Of a stretch of DNA of 5,793 nucleotides, positions 1 to 5,793 are shown one piece after another. This DNA comes from Lachnospiraceae bacterium UBA3801 (GTDB taxonomy: Bacteria; Bacillota; Clostridia; Lachnospirales; Lachnospiraceae): positions 1-5,793 of the forward strand of contig DFEN01000082.1 of assembly GCA_002368685.1 (NCBI GenBank). The letters run 5' to 3'. Made by a program: the position numbers and the translations under genes. The stretch's first letter is position 1, and each line of letters starts with the position of its first letter. The notes under the pieces are model-generated. The model did not search any database. It was given only the letters and a program-made list of their open reading frames with translations, and was not told where the DNA came from.

Positions 1-2193
1 AAGAGATGCAATATTTTCTAAAGCATATCCTCTATCCTTTTCTTCTTCTGGAAGTGAGGCTATGAAAACATTTACAAGCAGGAGTTCTACTCCCCATCCC
101 ATTCCAAGAAGAAGAGAACTTAGAGATAGCACCCAAATATTAGGAATAACTCTCAGAATAAGGCTTCCTGTGAAAACTATTGAGGACAGAATAACTGATC
201 TTCTAACGCCAAGCTTTCTTATAATCCTACTGCCTATAGCTGAGAATACCGCTCCCGAGAATACCTCGGCACTGACTGGTATAGCAGCCATTATTTCAGG
301 TGTGAAGAATGCGAAATTGGATTCTTTAGAAATTTTAGTCGCATAAATAGGAAGTATTGCCGCAGTGAGATTCGTAAAGAAGAATACCAGGAATATAACA
401 TTTCTAAATATCTCTGATGGCAGCTCCTTAGGACTTCCGCCCGCTTCAACTTTTTCTCTATATTTCTGCTGGCCTTCCACATATGAAACAATTTCAAGTG
501 CCACCATTATAATAACTACTGTCATGGCTATAACGTTAATGAGCAGCTTGAAGAGAAGCGCTCTATTCTTCTCGTTGATCGTGGTCATATCAGTACCGAC
601 TTCGACTATACCTATTGTATTACCATGACCATCTATCAATGGTTTCTTGATATATAGGTAGTCACCCTGGCTAGTTGAACTCTGATATCTCTTAGTTCCG
701 CCCCCATCAATGATATCTTGGTAGTCATAAATAGTTTCTCCAGTTGGATAACATGCATATATATCCTCAAGAGTATATACAATAACGACCTCTCCGTTTG
801 GTCTGAAGTTATATATCTCACAATATAGATCTTCACCCTCTTTTGTGAAGAATACATCCCTCGCAGACTTTCTAATGAGCTTATAGTCCTCCCCCATGAA
901 ATCAGAGACCTTGCTGATATTTTTTACCGACTCAGAAGGAAGCTTAGCTATTGTAATTGAGGCCGCAAGTTCTTCCTTACGGTATAGCTCATCCATATAT
1001 TGTTCTTGAAAACTTGGGTAAAGACTTCCGAGGAATAAAGCACCAAGAATAACAACACCAATAATTATTCCGACTATAAGTCTTATAGACTGATTCTGCT
1101 GAGTAAATACAAAGTGAAGTCCCTTTGCAAGCAAAATTATAAATGTCGTAACTACAAACAAACCTGCCAAATTATATAAAAAGCCTTCTATGAATAAACG
1201 ATTTCCGTACTTAGCAGAATCTACAAATTCACAGTTATCGCCATCCCATAGACTTATTCCACTCTCAGAAACGGAACAGATACCACCCATATCTGCATTT
1301 ACAATAGCGTCCATTTCTCTTTCTTCAATATCCTCTGAAGATTTAAGATATGACTTATATCCAGTATTAATTTCTTGCTTGATTATCATTCTTCTACCAA
1401 TATCAGCTATGTAGAGAAAACCATTTTCGTAGCATATATTCTGTGGCACACTTCCATCTTCCATATCAGATGTAAAGATAAGCTCATCGTTCTCACCATC
1501 GATATATTTATAAACCTGACCTGAATAGGTGTCATAGAACAGAGTTCCCGTCTCCTGATCAAGAGCAGTATAGAGGATATTTTCATCAGAGTTCTCTATC
1601 CTGTAGAGACTATTTCTCTCATTACCATTCTTGTAAACTCCAACACCTGAGGGTTCATTTATCATATATAGAATTCCGTCCTCAGTTGGCTCAAATCCTA
1701 CCACATGCTGGCGCATAGTATTGTGAGGGTTGTCCTTCGTATATATTTCCTTCAGTTGCTCACCATCTTCAGATATCTTTACAATTTTTTCTTTATTTAT
1801 ACGAATTCCATTATCGTATTCTACCTCGTAGATATAGATACCTCCATCTCCGCCAACAGTTACCTTGCTGACGCCTTCAAAGCCCACATCCGCTCCATCT
1901 AATATCCACTCTATCTCCCCGTCACTAAGAACCTTATATATTGAATCTCCAGAATCCGCTACAACTATCAGATCCCCATTCTCTAGACGTGTCGCATCAA
2001 CAACATCCTCGAACTGGACTTCCTTAAATGGATTCACCAAAAACCATGACTGTAAGTAGTAAAGGAGAATGCAACTAACAACAAAAACAACTCCCCACAG
2101 TATTTTTAATACTCCTTGGGGAGTTAATAGCTTGCTATTTATCTCCTTGATACTCTTAAAATCATTAATGTTTTTTATCCTTTTGCTGCCCAT
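1..2193 (-). CDS. Sensor-MFS fusion membrane protein: beta-propeller-like ectodomain, Cache-like ectodomain, then MFS domain (3' end missing)
   Basis: The frame is open from the ATG at 2193 to the window edge (731 codons, no stop), so the C-terminus is missing. Seen in the translation: a basic N-terminus (residues 1-25); TM1 about 28-53; a 55-335 segment with about six repeated Asp/Gly-rich beta units (for example GDLIVVADSGDSIYKV and ENGFLYIADIGRR), resembling NHL/YVTN-type propeller blades; TM2 about 337-357; TM3 about 370-392; a second ectodomain 395-545 ending in KKPLIDGHGNTIGIVEVGTD, which resembles Cache sensor domains; TM4 about 547-570; a charged linker; then TMs at about 596-617, 631-652, 668-683 and 686-712. 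GSRIIRKLGVRR (654-665) matches MFS motif A. Charge distribution puts both large domains outside and motif A inside. The start is supported by AAGAGG 6 nt upstream, and it follows the DUF2156 gene by 10 nt. Ligand and output are unknown. It could be a regulated transporter or a receptor using an MFS scaffold. Confidence 0.85.
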   Translation of the reverse strand, partial: MGSKRIKNINDFKSIKEINSKLLTPQGVLKILWGVVFVVSCILLYYLQSWFLVNPFKEVQFEDVVDATRLENGDLIVVADSGDSIYKVLSDGEIEWILDGADVGFEGVSKVTVGGDGGIYIYEVEYDNGIRINKEKIVKISEDGEQLKEIYTKDNPHNTMRQHVVGFEPTEDGILYMINEPSGVGVYKNGNERNSLYRIENSDENILYTALDQETGTLFYDTYSGQVYKYIDGENDELIFTSDMEDGSVPQNICYENGFLYIADIGRRMIIKQEINTGYKSYLKSSEDIEEREMDAIVNADMGGICSVSESGISLWDGDNCEFVDSAKYGNRLFIEGFLYNLAGLFVVTTFIILLAKGLHFVFTQQNQSIRLIVGIIIGVVILGALFLGSLYPSFQEQYMDELYRKEELAASITIAKLPSESVKNISKVSDFMGEDYKLIRKSARDVFFTKEGEDLYCEIYNFRPNGEVVIVYTLEDIYACYPTGETIYDYQDIIDGGGTKRYQSSTSQGDYLYIKKPLIDGHGNTIGIVEVGTDMTTINEKNRALLFKLLINVIAMTVVIIMVALEIVSYVEGQQKYREKVEAGGSPKELPSEIFRNVIFLVFFFTNLTAAILPIYATKISKESNFAFFTPEIMAAIPVSAEVFSGAVFSAIGSRIIRKLGVRRSVILSSIVFTGSLILRVIPNIWVLSLSSLLLGMGWGVELLLVNVFIASLPEEEKDRGYALENIASL
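2081..2123 (-). terminator. Terminator-like hairpin with U-rich tail inside the 5' part of the fusion gene
   Basis: In the transcript, CUCCCCA (2123-2117) pairs perfectly with UGGGGAG (2097-2091), and the inner AGUAUU (2113-2108) pairs with AAUACU (2104-2099) around a 3-nt AAA loop. A 3:1 internal loop separates the two helices. The stem is followed immediately by UUGUUUUUGU (2090-2081). This is the form of a Rho-independent terminator, but it covers codons 24-35 of an open reading frame, in the start of TM1. Ribosomes translating the gene would normally melt it, so any role would be as a polarity or attenuation element when translation starts poorly. It may be a coincidence of the coding sequence. 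Confidence 0.3.
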
Positions 2194-2199
2194 AGCTAA

Positions 2200-2205
2200 C
2201 CTCTT
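2200..2205 (-). promoter_or_regulatory. Ribosome binding site of the sensor-MFS fusion gene
   Basis: AAGAGG lies 6 nt upstream of the ATG at 2193 and shares two bases with the TAA stop (2206-2204) of the DUF2156 gene. A ribosome finishing the upstream gene therefore covers this site, which favours coupled translation. It also supports 2193 as the start. Confidence 0.7.
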
Positions 2206-3157
2206 AAACTTCTAGAATTAGTTTTGACTCTAAGGAATAATGTGGAGCCATATGTTCCTTATATCTTCTCAGGCTTTCTACGCCCATATCCTCTGTATAA
2301 TTTATCTCTGTCACATCTGACATATATCTATCAAAGCTTTCTCTAAGTAAAAATTCATTTATGCCCTTAATATGATTGTTCGCATTCTTATACTGATAAA
2401 CACCGAGGCCATTTCTAACGCTTACTATAGAAAGGCCAACTGCCTTTCCATCAACTCTTACGAGTATACCCTCAACATTAAGAGTATCTATATTTTTCAC
2501 GATTATATCAATAACATTCTTGAGGCATCCATAGTGACACATATTGCAGTCAGTAAACTCGCACCATAGATTCTCCATCATTTCTTCGCATTCGTCTGCT
2601 AGCTCAGGAGTCAGTTCAACTACCTCATATTCATTTCGGCGCATGAAATATCTATATCTATATCTGTCATCCTGCGAATCCATTCCAGCCTCGAAATCTT
2701 CTGGTGTGAAGACATAATCCATCTCTTCTCTATTATCAGTTACCTTGAAATGGATTCCTGTAGCTTCGTAGTATGGAAGCATCCATCTAGAGACGTCATA
2801 GATCATCAGCTCCGCTCCAAAGAATTCAAAATCCTCCTCCAGAACCTTCATCGCGTCTATTATCTCTTCCTCAGTATAATGACCTATAAAAGGTATCGCA
2901 GATATATATCCTTCAGTACTATCATAATTAACTGCTATAATCAGATCTTCGAATATCTTGTAGTAGGTCGGAAAGGTATCATGCCATGCATATAGATTCA
3001 CAAAACATGTAGAGGAACTCCAATGGTTATTCATCTCGTCATAATACTTATCAAAAACCTTTTGATCCTCAGGAGTTACCTTTTTGTAGCCTCTTTCAAT
3101 TATTTTATTTAATAAATCTTCAGGTATTCTAGAATACTGCTTGCTATCTACCTTCAT
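2204..3157 (-). CDS. DUF2156 / LPG_synthase_C family protein (GNAT-like, putative acyl or aminoacyl transferase)
   Basis: A complete 317-residue soluble protein without signal peptide or membrane segment. The N-terminal half carries the SSSTCFVNLYAWHDTF block (47-62) and the C-terminal half ends with EINYTEDMGVESLRRYK (284-300). Both resemble landmark blocks of the DUF2156 family, in which two GNAT-like folds are paired; the family includes the catalytic domain of MprF, which moves lysine from Lys-tRNA to phosphatidylglycerol. Members without the MprF membrane part mostly have no proven reaction, so no substrate is assigned. A cysteine cluster C199-x4-C204-x2-C207-x3-C211 lies in the second half, with C190 nearby. 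The ATG overlaps the TGA of the alpha-galactosidase gene (ATGA, 4 nt), so the two are probably translationally coupled. There is no alternative ATG, GTG or TTG in the few codons upstream. Family confidence is fairly high, function low. Confidence 0.8.
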   Translation of the reverse strand: MKVDSKQYSRIPEDLLNKIIERGYKKVTPEDQKVFDKYYDEMNNHWSSSTCFVNLYAWHDTFPTYYKIFEDLIIAVNYDSTEGYISAIPFIGHYTEEEIIDAMKVLEEDFEFFGAELMIYDVSRWMLPYYEATGIHFKVTDNREEMDYVFTPEDFEAGMDSQDDRYRYRYFMRRNEYEVVELTPELADECEEMMENLWCEFTDCNMCHYGCLKNVIDIIVKNIDTLNVEGILVRVDGKAVGLSIVSVRNGLGVYQYKNANNHIKGINEFLLRESFDRYMSDVTEINYTEDMGVESLRRYKEHMAPHYSLESKLILEV

Positions 3158-5535
3158 GATATATCTATTGCCTCCATATAATAAACTCTTGCAGCAAAGT
3201 CAGCAAAAACACGTGTTTTATCATTAAAGCCTGTACCTGCATAAGCCGGAAGAAGTTTAACACCGGCTCCCATTATAGCACTTCCGAACATATTTAGGCT
3301 ATCATAATCTCCTCCGAGCTTATATACCTTAGATAGTATGTCCTGCGTTACTGAACCAGGCTTTATATGTACCGGTGAAACCGTGTTCACCAAATCACCA
3401 AATTCTTTGATATTTACCTTTATCTCTCTATTATAGAAATGATAATACTTGTCACGGTCGAGTCCACGTGGTCTGAAATATTCATAGGACATATTTGGAT
3501 TCGCAAGTCTCTGAACTATAAGTCCTACAGCCTTCTCCTTATCTGGGGAAACCACCGTCCATTCAGTGACATTTTCATTTCCATATGAATTCCTAAAGGT
3601 TCTTCCTCTATACATTTGACCATATTGGAATACCTTGCGGAATTTCTTATATACCTCAACCTGTCTCTTAACTTCCGCCAGATCGTCCCTACTCATATCA
3701 CATAAGTTACATTCATAACCCATACTGCCAAAGGCCGCAACTCCGAATCTTGTCTCAAGAGGAGTTATTCTAAGCGTCTGATGATTAGGAACCCCAGACA
3801 CATGAGCGCTCCAGCAGCTCTGAGGATATCCGTAGCTATATCCACTCTGAATATCTGTACGCATTATAGCGTCAGTATCATCGCTTCCCCATATCTGAGG
3901 GAAGTAGCTGAGAATTCCGAGGTCGAATCTATTACCACCCGCAGCACATCCTTCAAAGAGGATATGTGGAAATCTCTCTGTGAGAACCTTCATACATCTA
4001 TATAAACCAATTATATACCTATGAGTAAGCTCTCCTTGATAATTATATGTATCCGAAAGCCCTGCCAGATAACTTGAATAAATGTCTGTCAGAGTTCGGT
4101 TCATATCCCATTTTACATATTCTATATTTGCAGAGGAGAACACCTTGGACATAGCCTCTATGATGTAGTCCTGAACTGCTGGATTTGCGAGATCAAGTAT
4201 TCTCTGATTACGTCCCTCACTGTGCTCCTTCAGGGGATTCTGAATAGCCCAATCCGGATGCTCTCTATATAGATTGGAATTAACACTTACCATCTCTGGC
4301 TCAACCCAAAGACCAAAGGATAATCCCAGCTTATTAATCTTATCCGCTAATCCTTTAAGTCCTCCTGGCAGCTTCTTCTTGTTAGGGTACCAGTCTCCAA
4401 GCGAAGATGTGTCATCATTTCTCTCGCCAAACCAGCCATCATCCATAACAAAGAGTTCTATTCCAACCTCCTTAGCTGCCTTTGCAAGTTTAAGAAGCTT
4501 TCTCTCATTTATATCAAAGTAAGCCGCCTCCCAGCTATTAAGAAGAACAGGACGTTCCTTCTTACTCCATTCACCTCTCGTAACATGTTCTCGAATAAAG
4601 CGGTGGAAATTCGTGCTCAGTCCATTAAAACCAGCAAAGGAAAATGTCATTATAGCCTCTGGAGTTTCGAACTCCTCTCCACTCTCTAGGCGCCACTTAA
4701 AGCCTCTAGGATTTATTCCCCATAGGACTCTGGTCTTATCAAATTCATTTACCTCTACTATCTCTGCATGATTACCGCTATATATAAGATTAAATCCAAA
4801 TGCTATTCCATAGTCTTCGGTAGTTGTCTCCCTTGAAAGCATGAATAACGGATTGGCATTACTGGAAGAAGTACCTGTATAGCTTGAATTGATATGCTTG
4901 CCGGCCTTTATAGTCACATCCTTACGCCCCATCTCCCTGGCCCACGCTCCGTTAAAGGTTGACATAACATAATCGCCGCCATTGATTCCCAGCTGAGCAG
5001 ACATAAGCTGATGTATAAATACAGCCTTCTTGCCATAATTAACAAGACGTGCTGTTCTAGTTATTACATTTTCTTCCTCATAGACATAATAATCCAGGAA
5101 GAGCCTCAGTTCATTTGCTTTATCAATGAGGGATATCTGCAGGTGACTACGCTCTCCCTTTAGTCCATAGGAGGAAGGCATAGTACTTAGCTCCTCCTTT
5201 ACATCATCAATCTCAGAGGCCTCAAACAGAAAATCTGAGGTTCTGCTCCCATCAGAATTCTCAACCACCGCAAAGGCCTCTCGATTGTCCCCTCTTCCTT
5301 CAAAGGATGCCTCCAAAAGAAGATTGTTCAGTGTTAGTTGAGGAAACTCTGCACTATATGCGTTATTATTTCCCGGAATAAATTCCTGACGTTCTATAAG
5401 ACCATCCAGACTATCTACAACACGTATACGTGATCCATAGTATAAATGCTCCAGATGTCCACTCTTTGTAATTCTAAAAATATATGAAGTATTATCTGTA
5501 TTTAATACGAAATAACTCTTTCCATCTATTATCAT
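3154..5535 (-). CDS. aga: GH36 alpha-galactosidase, cytoplasmic
   Basis: Hydrolyses terminal alpha-galactosyl residues from melibiose- or raffinose-type sugars. The 793 residues cover the full bacterial GH36 plan: N-terminal beta-supersandwich (about 1-320), catalytic barrel (about 325-650) and C-terminal beta domain (about 655-790). Motifs seen in order: NSWEAAYFD (333-341), MDDGWFGERND (364-374, with the galactose-contacting Asp pair 365/366), GLWVEPEM (408-415), KWDMNR (475-480, nucleophile D477), EGCAAGGNRFD (528-538, with C530) and GSDDTDAIMR (550-559, containing the acid/base, probably D552). Retaining chemistry is known for the family. It is somewhat longer than the roughly 730-residue lactobacillar enzymes. 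There is no signal peptide, so the substrate must be imported, which fits the symporter gene just upstream. The start is supported by AAAGGA 7 nt before the ATG. The gene stops inside the next gene's start codon. The exact substrate cannot be read from the sequence; a related alpha-N-acetylgalactosaminidase specificity is less likely. Confidence 0.96.
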   Translation of the reverse strand: MIIDGKSYFVLNTDNTSYIFRITKSGHLEHLYYGSRIRVVDSLDGLIERQEFIPGNNNAYSAEFPQLTLNNLLLEASFEGRGDNREAFAVVENSDGSRTSDFLFEASEIDDVKEELSTMPSSYGLKGERSHLQISLIDKANELRLFLDYYVYEEENVITRTARLVNYGKKAVFIHQLMSAQLGINGGDYVMSTFNGAWAREMGRKDVTIKAGKHINSSYTGTSSSNANPLFMLSRETTTEDYGIAFGFNLIYSGNHAEIVEVNEFDKTRVLWGINPRGFKWRLESGEEFETPEAIMTFSFAGFNGLSTNFHRFIREHVTRGEWSKKERPVLLNSWEAAYFDINERKLLKLAKAAKEVGIELFVMDDGWFGERNDDTSSLGDWYPNKKKLPGGLKGLADKINKLGLSFGLWVEPEMVSVNSNLYREHPDWAIQNPLKEHSEGRNQRILDLANPAVQDYIIEAMSKVFSSANIEYVKWDMNRTLTDIYSSYLAGLSDTYNYQGELTHRYIIGLYRCMKVLTERFPHILFEGCAAGGNRFDLGILSYFPQIWGSDDTDAIMRTDIQSGYSYGYPQSCWSAHVSGVPNHQTLRITPLETRFGVAAFGSMGYECNLCDMSRDDLAEVKRQVEVYKKFRKVFQYGQMYRGRTFRNSYGNENVTEWTVVSPDKEKAVGLIVQRLANPNMSYEYFRPRGLDRDKYYHFYNREIKVNIKEFGDLVNTVSPVHIKPGSVTQDILSKVYKLGGDYDSLNMFGSAIMGAGVKLLPAYAGTGFNDKTRVFADFAARVYYMEAIDIS
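3171..3176 (-). promoter_or_regulatory. Ribosome binding site of the DUF2156 gene, inside the alpha-galactosidase gene, with long spacing
   Basis: UGGAGG ends 13 nt before the ATG at 3157, longer than the usual 5-9 nt. No closer Shine-Dalgarno sequence and no better in-frame start are visible. The long spacing together with the ATGA overlap suggests that ribosomes finishing the alpha-galactosidase provide part of the initiation on this gene. Confidence 0.5.
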
Positions 5536-5542
5536 TTGTAAG

Positions 5543-5548
5543 TCCTTT
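5543..5548 (-). promoter_or_regulatory. Ribosome binding site of the alpha-galactosidase gene
   Basis: AAAGGA lies 7 nt upstream of the ATG at 5535, in the 39-nt gap after the symporter stop codon. The gap holds no hairpin with a U-tract and no convincing -35/-10 pair, so the gene is probably read from a promoter upstream of the symporter, outside the window. Confidence 0.65.
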
Positions 5549-5574
5549 TTAAATGCTCTCCTATTCTACTCCGC

Positions 5575-5793
5575 CTATTCACTTACTTCATTTAACGCCG
5601 TAGAACTGGCATCGCGTACTTTCAGTTCTTCTGTAATCTCCTTCATCTTGTCTTCCGTTAAGATGAACTTTTTCTTAAATACAATTATGGCTATGAAAAG
5701 ACCTATGATTGGAATAATCGTCATAGTCATTCTAAGTCCCAGCTTAGCGGCTGCTGATACATCTGCAGAGAAATCATGAAGCAGATCCGCTGC
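5575..5793 (-). CDS. C-terminal end of a GPH-family (MelB-like) sugar:cation symporter, partial
   Basis: The last 72 residues of a protein that begins beyond the right edge; the stop is TAG at 5577-5575. The fragment contains a helix with the sequence LGLRMTMTIIPIIGLFIAIIVF (residues 18-39 of the fragment, split here by position: LGLRMTMTII then PIIGLFIAIIVF), followed by KKKFILTEDKMKEITEELK. A final membrane helix, a short basic stretch, then a 'T-E-x-K-M-x-E-I-x-x-E-L' amphipathic tail is the usual ending of glycoside-pentoside-hexuronide:cation symporters, the MFS-related group that contains MelB, XylP and LacS. These import disaccharides with Na+ or H+. The position directly before an intracellular alpha-galactosidase supports an alpha-galactoside substrate. 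Only one helix is visible, so the family call rests on a short tail plus context, and no sugar- or cation-binding residue can be checked. Confidence 0.75.
   Translation of the reverse strand, partial: AADLLHDFSADVSAAAKLGLRMTMTIIPIIGLFIAIIVFKKKFILTEDKMKEITEELKVRDASSTALNEVSE

Noticed and set aside
291..857. Two minus-strand frames (497-291 and 857-636) that might suggest separate small genes or a frameshifted, broken gene.
   Set aside because: They are out of frame with the large fusion gene, which stays open through both places and shows sensible helices and a Cache-like segment there. They are shadows and there is no frameshift.
62..2059. Several short plus-strand open frames (65-94 residues) in the left third, at 62-346, 365-628, 1190-1414, 1705-1902 and 1865-2059.
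   Set aside because: All lie antisense to the continuous 731-codon minus-strand frame. Their translations are low-complexity Ser/Thr/Ile-rich with no recognisable family, and the minus-strand frame explains the sequence fully.
2204..3157. Naming the DUF2156 gene and the downstream membrane gene as a split MprF (lysyl-phosphatidylglycerol synthase plus flippase).
   Set aside because: The membrane protein has sensor ectodomains and an MFS motif A rather than the MprF flippase pattern, and no tRNA- or lipid-binding feature can be verified, so only the family-level call is supported.
2372..4522. Plus-strand frames at 2372-2569, 2750-2995, 3781-4005 and 4274-4522.
   Set aside because: They are antisense to the DUF2156 and alpha-galactosidase genes, both of which have clear family motifs and ribosome binding sites.
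5421..5432. Perfect 12-bp palindrome CACGTATACGTG, which could be an operator.
   Set aside because: It lies over 100 nt inside the alpha-galactosidase coding region and simply encodes part of the Ser-Arg-Ile-Arg-Val stretch (SRIRV). No second copy or nearby promoter was seen, so chance is the simplest reading.
5536..5574. Possible promoter or terminator in the 39-nt gap between the symporter and alpha-galactosidase genes.
   Set aside because: No hairpin with a U-run and no -35/-10 pair with proper spacing is present; the gap contains only a ribosome binding site.

Overview
The window is a densely packed stretch of bacterial chromosome in which every real gene lies on the minus strand, so the layout is best read from the right edge to the left. 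The base composition is moderately AT-rich (by eye, not computed), with frequent AGA and ATA codons. GGAGG-like ribosome binding sites, a cytoplasmic clostridial-type GH36 alpha-galactosidase and a DUF2156 protein together suggest a Firmicute, most likely a Lachnospiraceae member such as the Butyrivibrio/Pseudobutyrivibrio group. That assignment is an inference from protein style and was not checked by any search.

The order in the direction of transcription is as follows. (1) 5793-5575 holds the last 72 residues of a GPH/MelB-type sugar:cation symporter. (2) 5535-3154 holds a complete 793-residue GH36 alpha-galactosidase with an intact catalytic centre and no signal peptide. (3) 3157-2204 holds a complete 317-residue DUF2156 protein (GNAT-like fold, related to the catalytic domain of phosphatidylglycerol lysyltransferase), whose start overlaps the alpha-galactosidase stop by 4 nt. 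(4) 2193-1 holds the first 731 residues of a large membrane protein that runs off the left edge. This last gene makes up over a third of the window. It joins an extracellular beta-propeller-like domain, a Cache-like extracellular domain and the first part of an MFS-type membrane domain in one chain.

The gaps are 39 nt, -4 nt and 10 nt, and I see no promoter or terminator between genes, so the four genes look like one transcription unit. The first two form an obvious pathway: the symporter imports an alpha-galactoside (melibiose, raffinose-type or similar) and the cytosolic GH36 enzyme removes galactose from it. The last two do not fit a standard galactoside operon. The DUF2156 protein suggests acyl or aminoacyl transfer, and the fusion protein looks like a sensor-transporter hybrid or a sensor that reuses an MFS scaffold. 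A terminator-like hairpin lies about 70-100 nt inside the fusion gene and may adjust its expression relative to the genes before it.

There is no non-coding stretch longer than about 40 nt. I found no RNA gene, CRISPR array, insertion sequence or attachment site. The plus strand carries only short antisense shadow frames.
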